DNA from: an uncultured Desulfobacter sp.
GTDB lineage: Bacteria; Desulfobacterota; Desulfobacteria; Desulfobacterales; Desulfobacteraceae
Direction of reading: 5' to 3'
DNA: 64,000 nucleotides
Assembly (NCBI RefSeq): GCF_963677125.1
Contig: NZ_OY781882.1
Span: forward strand, 6,003,026-6,067,025
The notes under the pieces were generated by a model. The model saw only the letters and a program-made list of their open reading frames with translations. It had not been told where the DNA came from and ran no database searches. The translations under genes were made by a program, and so were the position numbers. This document shows, in pieces, positions 53,638 to 61,117 of this stretch (the first letter of the stretch is position 1; every line of letters begins with the position of its first letter).

Positions 53638-54810
53638 ATGAAAATTTTAGTACTTAATTGTTATAGCCGAAATGCGTTATCAGTCATTTCTTCAATTGAT
53701 AATTCTTATGAAATCTATGGCGGTTTTTCGTTTGTAGGGAGTTTGAAGAAAAGACTTTGCCAGTGTTTTAAATCTGATCGTGTAAAAGAGTTGATTTATA
53801 TTACCCCACCATCTGTCGACATTGAGCAGTTTAAGAATGACATCATTCATGCGGTAAACAAATTACAGATTGATATTATTATTCCAACCGGGACATCGTT
53901 TACTGATAGCCTCTCTTTTTTTAAAGAGAAGATCATGATGAAAACAAGATCTAAAATATTGGTAGAAGATTATCAAAAGTTAGAGATGCTGACAGATAAG
54001 TGGAAGTTTGCGCAATTATGCCAGGAAATGGATATCCCAATTCCCAAAACTGTTGTATTAAAAAGGGTTTCTAATCTTAATCAAGAAAGAATTGAGGCAA
54101 GAATTGATTATCCTTATATCGTTAAACCTCGTAAACTTCAGGCCGCTGAGGGTGTATTTCTTTTTCATTCTGAAAGTGATTTCGATGAAAATTATTCTCG
54201 CTTACTAAAAGATTATGCTGGGGTTGAGAATGGTTCATTTTTAATTCAGGAGATGATAATGGGTAGTTTGCATGATGTAACTAGTTGTGCGAAATCGGGT
54301 CGGGCATTATCAATATTAAGTCAACAAAGAATGGCGACGTGGTATGACTTTGGAGGCGGTGGAATTATAAACAAAACCACCTATGAAACTAAAATAATAG
54401 AGTTTGTGAAAAAGATTCTGAAGAAAATGGAATGGAATGGAATTGCTGAGTTTGATTTCATTAAAAACGCGAATGGAGAATTTTTTGCTCTTGAATGCAA
54501 TCCTAAATTTTGGGGAACAACTCAATTGACTATTGATGCTGGTGCAAATATGCCGCAGCAATTAATAGATTTCTGGGTTCATGGGAAAGATGTTCAACCT
54601 ATCACATCCTATAAAGTTGGCTTGCTGTATAAATGGCTGTTTCCATATTGTTTTTTACATTGTCTCCATAAACCCTTAACGATAGACCGATTCTTTAAAA
54701 GAATTAAAAAAATTTTCAAAGATTACGGATGTGAAAATAAATCTTCTAATATTCAAATCCAATATATGAAACATATATTGGGTTCAATTATAAGTAATAC
54801 TCCATTATGA
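53638..54810 (+). CDS. ATP-grasp ligase
   Basis: The 390-residue protein has a pre-ATP-grasp region (KILVLNCYSRNALSVISSID), then ATP-grasp: LEMLTDKWKFAQLCQEMDIP, the Lys strand YIVKPRKLQAAEGVFLF, SFLIQEMIMGSLHDVTS, and the metal site AEFDFIKNANGEFFALECNPKFWGTTQ. This CarB-like group forms carboxylate-amine or similar bonds through acyl-phosphate. An amino acid or a uronic acid would be a fitting substrate here. It is followed without a gap by a deacetylase (ATGATAA overlap) and preceded by the flavoprotein, all on one strand. Confidence 0.85.
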   Translation: MKILVLNCYSRNALSVISSIDNSYEIYGGFSFVGSLKKRLCQCFKSDRVKELIYITPPSVDIEQFKNDIIHAVNKLQIDIIIPTGTSFTDSLSFFKEKIMMKTRSKILVEDYQKLEMLTDKWKFAQLCQEMDIPIPKTVVLKRVSNLNQERIEARIDYPYIVKPRKLQAAEGVFLFHSESDFDENYSRLLKDYAGVENGSFLIQEMIMGSLHDVTSCAKSGRALSILSQQRMATWYDFGGGGIINKTTYETKIIEFVKKILKKMEWNGIAEFDFIKNANGEFFALECNPKFWGTTQLTIDAGANMPQQLIDFWVHGKDVQPITSYKVGLLYKWLFPYCFLHCLHKPLTIDRFFKRIKKIFKDYGCENKSSNIQIQYMKHILGSIISNTPL

Positions 54811-55715
54811 TAAATAAAAGAATGTCTTCAATGGTGTTATCTATTGATTTAGATACGTGGTGTCATTGCCGATGGGCATCTGGTTCTTCCAAGTCGATAT
54901 GGCCGGATGCTAAAACAGCATTATTGGTGAATAATGGCTCTTATTTACCTGGGAAAGATTTTGTTGAGGCTATTTATTGGATTTTGACTTTGTTGAGGAA
55001 AAATAATATTAAAGGCACCTTTTTTGTTTTAGCTGAAGTCGCAAGGATGATCCCTGATCTCGTTAGGAAAATTAGTTTGGAGGGTCATGAGATTGCTTTA
55101 CATGGAATGTACCACAACGATAATACAAATTATAATAATGAAGAATTTCGGGAAATGATTCAAGAAAGTCGTAAGATTTTGAGTGACATAATAGGGGCTC
55201 CGATTGTCGGATATCGATCTCCTAACTTGATTATTTCAAATGAGCAAATGGTAATCCTTGATGAGGAAGGTTTTTTATATGATTCATCTGTTTGTCCATC
55301 AAATACATTTTTTGGAAAATACTCCAATATGACCAAAGCCCCGAATGTACCATATCATCCGAGTGCTGAGAATCTAGCAAATAAAGGAAATATGAGTATT
55401 ATGGAGCTTCCAATACCGGTGTTTCCACTAATCAAATTACCTGCTGCCTGCGGTATAATGACAAGAGTGCTGGGTGGGTGGTGGAGCAAATTGGCGCTCA
55501 ATAATATGCTGAGGCGAGATAATTATGGTATGTATTATTTTCACCCATATGAGGTTAGCCTCAGCAAACCCCAAATTGATAACTCCACTCCATATATAGC
55601 ATTGTTTTGTCGAAATATTGGTGTTAACTATAGAAAAATGTTAGAAAAATTTCTTTTTGACCTGTCTTCTAAAACTTGTTTTTTTACAGCAAAGCAATTA
55701 ATAGAATTTTCATAA
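54807..55715 (+). CDS. NodB-type polysaccharide deacetylase (exosortase-locus subgroup-like)
   Basis: All three NodB motifs are intact in 302 residues: SIDLDTWCHCRW (Asp pair), HEIALHGMYHND (HxxxH metal site) and IVGYRSPNLIIS (Arg). FFVLAEVARMIPDLVRKISL is the classic segment before motif 2. The pattern resembles deacetylases found in exosortase/PEP-CTERM exopolysaccharide clusters. No signal peptide is seen, so the substrate is probably a lipid-linked intermediate or the protein is exported differently. It removes N- or O-acetyl groups from sugar residues. The start overlaps the ATP-grasp stop. Confidence 0.88.
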   Translation: MINKRMSSMVLSIDLDTWCHCRWASGSSKSIWPDAKTALLVNNGSYLPGKDFVEAIYWILTLLRKNNIKGTFFVLAEVARMIPDLVRKISLEGHEIALHGMYHNDNTNYNNEEFREMIQESRKILSDIIGAPIVGYRSPNLIISNEQMVILDEEGFLYDSSVCPSNTFFGKYSNMTKAPNVPYHPSAENLANKGNMSIMELPIPVFPLIKLPAACGIMTRVLGGWWSKLALNNMLRRDNYGMYYFHPYEVSLSKPQIDNSTPYIALFCRNIGVNYRKMLEKFLFDLSSKTCFFTAKQLIEFS

Positions 55716-55719
55716 GGGT

Positions 55720-56793
55720 ATGTTTGATAAAATAGAAAAATTAGATGATTATGTGTTGTTGGAGTCGATTTTTCAACCATATGTTGATGATGGCCAAGCC
55801 TTGTTTCTGGAAAATTGGGATAAATTGCATCAGGAAGAAAAGAATGAAATTGTTTGCGCCTTAAAAATATACAATCGGAACCTTAAAACTCGTTTTTTGT
55901 TAAGAATTTTTGTTTCTTTATTGAATAGTATTCCGTTTTTTAAACTTCAACGAATAGTCTTAGAAGGTTTGAAACAGTTCCGTTTTAGACCAGTAGGTAC
56001 AAAAATGGACTTGGAAGCTACAATGGACATTGGAAATTACCTTACTACGCGTTTTTTTGACCAATGTTTCAATGATAAAGATGGAATTGTTAAAGGGGGG
56101 TGCGTCAGTTTGACATATGATATGGATCAACCGGATTGTATCGCTCATTTGGATCCATGTCTGAAGAATTTAAAAAACAACGGATTGAAGGCCTGCTTTA
56201 ATTTTCTTGCAAAAGGTCATTATGAGCTATCTGAAAAGCTTGTGTTGAAAGTTTTGCGTGCTGAACATGAAGTTGGCTTACATGGTTTTAACCATGATCT
56301 GGATTTTGGTAATAGGAGTGAAGTTTATTTGGAAAAAACATTGATGAAGGCACTCAAAAAGTTTCCAGTTTCTGTAAAAGGGTTTAGATCCCCAGCCTTA
56401 TCTGTCAGCCCCCAATTAATGAAAGTTCTATCTGATTTGGATTTTTTATATGACAGTAGTATTGCAGCCTGTCATCCTTATCATAATAGTACCGGTTTTG
56501 CCTTGCCCTATAGGCTCCCTGGGCTGAATTTGATTGAAATGCCGGTTGTCTTACAAGACAATCTATTATTTAGTGATTTAAGGCTAAGTGACAGTGAGGC
56601 TTTGAGGCTAACAAAATCTAGTATCAAAGGGATACTTAAAAGAAATGGCCATGCAGTTATTAACCTTCATATGTACATAGAAAAAGATCATGAGTTCTTC
56701 CATTCTCAATTGTTAAAATGGCTGAGAAAAAATGAAATCAAAGTGTTAAGAATGGATGAGTGTGCTATCCTTTTTAAGGAACAATGTGCTTAA
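55720..56793 (+). CDS. NodB-type polysaccharide deacetylase, second copy
   Basis: The 357-residue protein has an N-terminal helical region of about 115 residues with a short hydrophobic patch (LLRIFVSLLNSIPFF), then a NodB domain with SLTYDMDQPDCIAHL (Asp pair), HEVGLHGFNHDLDFG (HxxxH) and VKGFRSPALSVSP (Arg). All metal ligands are kept. It follows the other deacetylase by four bases and overlaps the FemAB-like gene by one base. Two intact enzymes in a row imply deacetylation at two positions or on two intermediates. Confidence 0.86.
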   Translation: MFDKIEKLDDYVLLESIFQPYVDDGQALFLENWDKLHQEEKNEIVCALKIYNRNLKTRFLLRIFVSLLNSIPFFKLQRIVLEGLKQFRFRPVGTKMDLEATMDIGNYLTTRFFDQCFNDKDGIVKGGCVSLTYDMDQPDCIAHLDPCLKNLKNNGLKACFNFLAKGHYELSEKLVLKVLRAEHEVGLHGFNHDLDFGNRSEVYLEKTLMKALKKFPVSVKGFRSPALSVSPQLMKVLSDLDFLYDSSIAACHPYHNSTGFALPYRLPGLNLIEMPVVLQDNLLFSDLRLSDSEALRLTKSSIKGILKRNGHAVINLHMYIEKDHEFFHSQLLKWLRKNEIKVLRMDECAILFKEQCA

Positions 56794-57800
56794 TGAAAAT
56801 TACTATTGCTAAATCAAAACATCAAAGATGTTGGAATCGGTTTTTAGATAATCGTCGAAACGGCAATTTATATCAATTGTTTGAATGGCGCAAAATTTTA
56901 CAAGAAGGGTATAAGCTTACGCCATTTTTTTTAATGGCGGAACAAGATGGGTGTGTCTCTGGCGTTCTGCCATTGGTCAAAGCTCCTTTACTGACAGGCC
57001 GACCTTGTGTCATCTCGTTACCTTACTGCGATTTTTCTGGGATTGAAGCGGTTGATTCTGAAACCTCTGTCGCACTGGTTAAGGAAGCTGAAAATATTGC
57101 TACCAAAGAAAGGGGGACTTTAAGTCTTCGTCAGAAAGGGGTTGTTGTTGACGATAATCTTCCCTATGAGTGCACTAATGTTCTTCAGGAGGTGAAAATA
57201 CCAAAAACCGAAGAGGATATTATGGCTATATGTTCAAGTAATCTTCGTCGAAAAATACGTAAAAGTGTTAAAAATGGAATAAAATTTAAATGCGGGAAAA
57301 ACTATTTGGATGAGTTTTATGCGGTGTATACTAAAAATATGCACTACTTAGGAACCCCTCATCATTCAAAACATTTTTTTAAGACAATCATTCATTATTT
57401 AAATGAGAAATGTGAGATCTTTGTTGCTGAGTATAAAGATACTATTATAGGAGGGATGTTTGTCCTAAAGTATAAGAAAATGGCTCGAGATCCATGGACC
57501 AGTACCTTAAGGGAATATAATAGATTATATCCTAGTAATTTGTTATATTATAATGCTCTTCGGTTTGCTGTAAAGCATCAATTGGATTGGTTTGATTTTG
57601 GAAGATCTCAATTAAATACTGGAGTCTATCAGTTTAAAAAGCAATGGGGAAGCATTGATTCAACTCTCTACTATTCATCTTCTAATTCTGATACTCCTTC
57701 AAATAGTAAATTCATGTTAACGGCTTCAAATATTTGGAAAAAAATACCGTATGGGATTACTCTGCCGATGGGCCAATATCTAAGAAAGTACCTTCACTAA
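56793..57800 (+). CDS. FemAB-like GNAT-fold transferase (PEP-CTERM locus type)
   Basis: The 335-residue protein has the double GNAT layout of FemAB-like transferases: NLYQLFEWRKILQEGYKLTP at the start, VLPLVKAPLLTGRPCVISLP, LRRKIRKSVKNGIKFKCGKN, and the end NLLYYNALRFAVKHQLDWFD followed by FGRSQLNTGVYQFKKQWGS. Similar proteins are encoded in exosortase-associated exopolysaccharide loci. Classical Fem proteins transfer amino acids from aminoacyl-tRNA to peptidoglycan precursors, so aminoacylation or acylation of a freed sugar amine is plausible after deacetylation. ATG 56793 overlaps the previous stop (TAATG); ATG 56784 adds three residues. Confidence 0.84.
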   Translation: MKITIAKSKHQRCWNRFLDNRRNGNLYQLFEWRKILQEGYKLTPFFLMAEQDGCVSGVLPLVKAPLLTGRPCVISLPYCDFSGIEAVDSETSVALVKEAENIATKERGTLSLRQKGVVVDDNLPYECTNVLQEVKIPKTEEDIMAICSSNLRRKIRKSVKNGIKFKCGKNYLDEFYAVYTKNMHYLGTPHHSKHFFKTIIHYLNEKCEIFVAEYKDTIIGGMFVLKYKKMARDPWTSTLREYNRLYPSNLLYYNALRFAVKHQLDWFDFGRSQLNTGVYQFKKQWGSIDSTLYYSSSNSDTPSNSKFMLTASNIWKKIPYGITLPMGQYLRKYLH

Positions 57801-57817
57801 CAGGAGAATAACTTACA

Positions 57818-58471
57818 ATGAGTGAACAAAAACATTATGCAGATACACTAAAATATTTTGAAACAGTTGCAAATGAAAAAGCAGGAATTTACGATGAAGG
57901 GAATAGCATCGCTATGAAGATACAGCGAAAAGTGAGGGAAAATATAATCAAAATGATTAGCCCTTCTGTAACATCTATTTTGGACGCAGGTTGTGGTAGA
58001 GGTGATTTTGCCGCGTTGCTGTCTAATACTTTTAGTCGTAAAAAAGTAGTTGGTATAGATTTTTCTCATTCAATGATAAACATTGCGGAAAGAAAATATG
58101 GGAAGGATTCTTTAAAATTCTTGCAGAGTTCGTTAACTGCTATAAAGCTACAAGATAATTCCGTTGATTCATCTATTTGTTTAAACGTTTTACATCACTT
58201 AAAGCCAAATGATATCTCTATCGCAATTAACGAGTTATGTCGTGTGACTAAATATCAAGTAGTGATCGAATTTAAAAATAATTTGTCTCCCTATCATCTA
58301 ATTAAAAAGGTCTTTGTACCTAAAAGTATTGGTGCACAAATTTATGGTGCTAATATATTTCAATTAAGAGAAAAATTCAAAGAGAATAATTTTCGAGTGA
58401 CAACGACTTGGTCCTTGCTGTTTGGTCCTTATATATCACCAATTGTTTGTGTCACAGCTGAGCCTCGTTAA
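57818..58471 (+). CDS. SAM-dependent methyltransferase (class I)
   Basis: The 217-residue protein has motif I SILDAGCGRGDFAALLS (about 45-60), VVGIDFSHSMINIAERKYG with the acidic SAM residue, VDSSICLNVLHHLKPNDIS at motif IV, and a C-terminal strand. It is preceded by CAGGAGAATAA and its stop overlaps the next ATG by one base. It is the third small methyltransferase of the locus. Acceptor unknown. Confidence 0.86.
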   Translation: MSEQKHYADTLKYFETVANEKAGIYDEGNSIAMKIQRKVRENIIKMISPSVTSILDAGCGRGDFAALLSNTFSRKKVVGIDFSHSMINIAERKYGKDSLKFLQSSLTAIKLQDNSVDSSICLNVLHHLKPNDISIAINELCRVTKYQVVIEFKNNLSPYHLIKKVFVPKSIGAQIYGANIFQLREKFKENNFRVTTTWSLLFGPYISPIVCVTAEPR

Positions 58472-59382
58472 TGAAACAAAATCGTTGGACCTCAGTGCTG
58501 AGTTGGGCCGTTTTATTCTGTTGTTTGTGGTTTGGGTATAACCTTTTCCTCGGGAATATGGATGAGCTTAAATCAATTGAGATTGATTATGCAAAGTTGC
58601 CGATGTTGATTTTATCATGCCTTTATACATATTTTGTAAGGGGACAAATGCAGCAAGCTCTTGTTTTTCCATACGATGTGTCTTTGAGTTTATGGGAACA
58701 GATGGGATTGACCACTGTCACAACTATCGGAAATATGATTTTTCCAGCAAATGCTGGAATGGTTTATAAAATGATGTATTTAAAAAAAATATATCATATT
58801 GATTGGGTCGTCACAGGCTTCTACCTGGCTGTTAGTTGGGTCTTTATAACTATTTCCGACGCATTATTGGCTTTAAGTACCCTCATATTAATGGGAGAAT
58901 ATTTTTCTTTCGTAACATTAGTTTTTTTTTTAATTAGTATTTGCTGCATAAGTTTTTTGTTTACCCCCTCAGATTTAAAAATAGTTAGGCGTTTACCTAT
59001 TATCGATAGAGCCTTTGAAGGATGGGGGAAATTAAAAAAGAAGCCAGAATATGCAATGCGGATAATGCTTGTTTCTGTGTTTTTGTCATTTGGCAATACG
59101 TTTGTTGTTTGGTCTTCTTGCCAATTTGTAGGGATAAACATTAGTTGGGGCATAGCTATTATTCTGGGGAGTGTTCGAAGTATATCTACATATTTTATTT
59201 TAACTCCTGGGTCATTAGGTATAACAGAAGTTTTTCTTGCCTCTTCTGCGAAATTGATAGGTTTGACATCTATAGAGGGTGTTATTATTTCGGCGATATT
59301 TCGTTTGGGAATGTTGGGAGTTGGTCTTATTTTATCTCCGATATTTTATATGATGATGAATAAGAAAATGACAAATGCTTGA
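58471..59382 (+). CDS. Flippase-like integral membrane protein (UPF0104 family), second copy
   Basis: A 303-residue membrane protein with about eight spans. It keeps the family signposts in weak form: FVRGQMQQALVFPYDV, TTVTTIGNMIFPANAGMVYKMMYL, and FILTPGSLGITEVFLASSAKL near the C-terminus, equivalent to TPAGIGVGQIAG in the copy at 43970. A role in moving a lipid-linked sugar or lipid is inferred. It overlaps the methyltransferase stop (TAATG). About 250 bases without a gene follow. Confidence 0.78.
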   Translation: MKQNRWTSVLSWAVLFCCLWFGYNLFLGNMDELKSIEIDYAKLPMLILSCLYTYFVRGQMQQALVFPYDVSLSLWEQMGLTTVTTIGNMIFPANAGMVYKMMYLKKIYHIDWVVTGFYLAVSWVFITISDALLALSTLILMGEYFSFVTLVFFLISICCISFLFTPSDLKIVRRLPIIDRAFEGWGKLKKKPEYAMRIMLVSVFLSFGNTFVVWSSCQFVGINISWGIAIILGSVRSISTYFILTPGSLGITEVFLASSAKLIGLTSIEGVIISAIFRLGMLGVGLILSPIFYMMMNKKMTNA

Positions 59383-59640
59383 TGTTGAGTTTCCCAAGGG
59401 ATTATATTGGTTTTGGATAAAAAATATTGCCATATTTGCCAAATTTGGGCCTGGTAGAATAATCGAAGAGGAATGAAAGCTCAACGATTCTCCCTGTTTT
59501 AGATTATCGCCGCAAAGTATGTGAAACTGATGTTTTTTTAATGATAGCTCCCTTTATCTACAAATTGTTTTAAATTTAGCTGTTTTGAGGTCCTATTCAT
59601 TCAAATTAAACAAATTAAATAAAGAATTGTGCTTTTTAGA

Positions 59641-61071
59641 ATGTTCTATTTTTTAATTTTTTTTGCTTTTACTTATATTTTTACCTCAATGGTTATGTTT
59701 CTTCTCATTTCAAAATGTTTAGAGGTGACTGATGAAAATTGCACTCCTTATTTTATTTTTTCTTTAGGCTTAGGCCCCTTAACGATCTCATTGATTCTTC
59801 GCTGGCTATTGTTTTGTTTTCCGATGCAAGAGGATGAATTCTATATTTTTACTATTGTTCTGTTATTTTTTGTTTTTTTTTATATTGGAAGACAAACAAC
59901 AGCGCAACTTAAATATCTCTTTATTGCTTTTGTTAATTCAGTTATTTATTTTTTCCGAAAGAAAAAAATTTTTGAAATTTTATTCGGGAGTACCATTGTA
60001 TTTTTGATGGGATTGATATTTATAAAAGCTCTTTGGTTTCCAATTCATGGGAATGATCCTCTGGGGTATGCACGCGGTGCACAATTATTATATTCTGCAA
60101 AAAGTATTGCCATTTTCCCTTTTACCGATTCTTCGATAACTAATGGCTATTTTGCCGCTTCTGCTCATCCATTGGGCTATATGAGTTTGATGGTTTGGGG
60201 ATATGTTTTTCAAGGTGGGATTGATTCTCCAATTTTTATTAAAATAATTTCTCCAGTTTATACTTTTTACACGCTCGTAACAGTTTCATATTTTATACGT
60301 AATCAATTTGGCTTATTAAGTGGCCTTTTGGGGAGTATAATATTGTTGACAACTCCTATATATTTTACTCAAGCATCATTATGTCATATTGATCCAATAA
60401 GGATGTACAGTTTTTTTGTTGCTTTTTTATGGATAGCTAAACTATTTGAATCAAAAAATTATAGGCATGCAATTTGGGCGGGCTATGCTTTAGGATTATG
60501 CTTGTTTAGCCATGCGATTGGGGTTTTAGCGCTTCCAATAGCTTGGCTTCTTGTCATTATATTGGGTCCGTGTTCGACTTTTCTTTTAAGATTTAAGCTC
60601 TCAACAGTTCTCGTGGTTATTGCTATCGGAATAGGTGGAGTACGATATATTGAAAACTACATATCATTTGGAGCTTTAATTTCAGATAAATTGGAAATAT
60701 TGCAATTGCAATGTATAGATAATGAGGCTTATATAAAAATAACTCGGGGAATTTTTTCCCAGTATGATAGAGTGGTTTACGGTTTGTTTAAAGGGTTCAC
60801 AAAGGTAGACGCATTCGGTTTTTCATACTGGTCTTTTTTATTGTCAATTATACTGGGTTATCGGTTAATAGGACGTGATGTTTATTTAAGAATTGTAGTT
60901 AGTTTTTTGGTCATTTTTTACTTAATGGTTGTTTTGTCGATTTGTATTGGGATCGATACATTTATTAAGAACGATAGATATATAATGACGGTTCAACCAT
61001 TCGTTGCATACGTTGGTGGTATTCTGCCGGCCATATGCTTGAACTATAAAAATAAATCTATAAAATATTAA
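59641..61071 (+). CDS. Polytopic membrane protein, GT-C/ArnT-like glycosyltransferase
   Basis: About ten to twelve hydrophobic spans are present in 476 residues. The first large outer loop contains FPIHGNDPLGYARGAQLL, where the acidic residue before LGYARG is the type of catalytic position found in GT-C (family 39/ArnT-like) enzymes. The second loop has PHP-like SAHPLGYMSLMVWGYV. Such enzymes transfer a sugar from a polyprenyl phosphate on the outer face. The frame ends soon after the last span (AYVGGILPAICLNY), without the usual soluble tail; that tail appears at the start of the next frame, one base shifted. GTG 59629 is an alternative start. Confidence 0.72.
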   Translation: MFYFLIFFAFTYIFTSMVMFLLISKCLEVTDENCTPYFIFSLGLGPLTISLILRWLLFCFPMQEDEFYIFTIVLLFFVFFYIGRQTTAQLKYLFIAFVNSVIYFFRKKKIFEILFGSTIVFLMGLIFIKALWFPIHGNDPLGYARGAQLLYSAKSIAIFPFTDSSITNGYFAASAHPLGYMSLMVWGYVFQGGIDSPIFIKIISPVYTFYTLVTVSYFIRNQFGLLSGLLGSIILLTTPIYFTQASLCHIDPIRMYSFFVAFLWIAKLFESKNYRHAIWAGYALGLCLFSHAIGVLALPIAWLLVIILGPCSTFLLRFKLSTVLVVIAIGIGGVRYIENYISFGALISDKLEILQLQCIDNEAYIKITRGIFSQYDRVVYGLFKGFTKVDAFGFSYWSFLLSIILGYRLIGRDVYLRIVVSFLVIFYLMVVLSICIGIDTFIKNDRYIMTVQPFVAYVGGILPAICLNYKNKSIKY

Positions 61072-61117
61072 TCTGGCCAATGGTAAAATTCTGTTGATAT
61101 CCCCACCCTTTAAAAAA

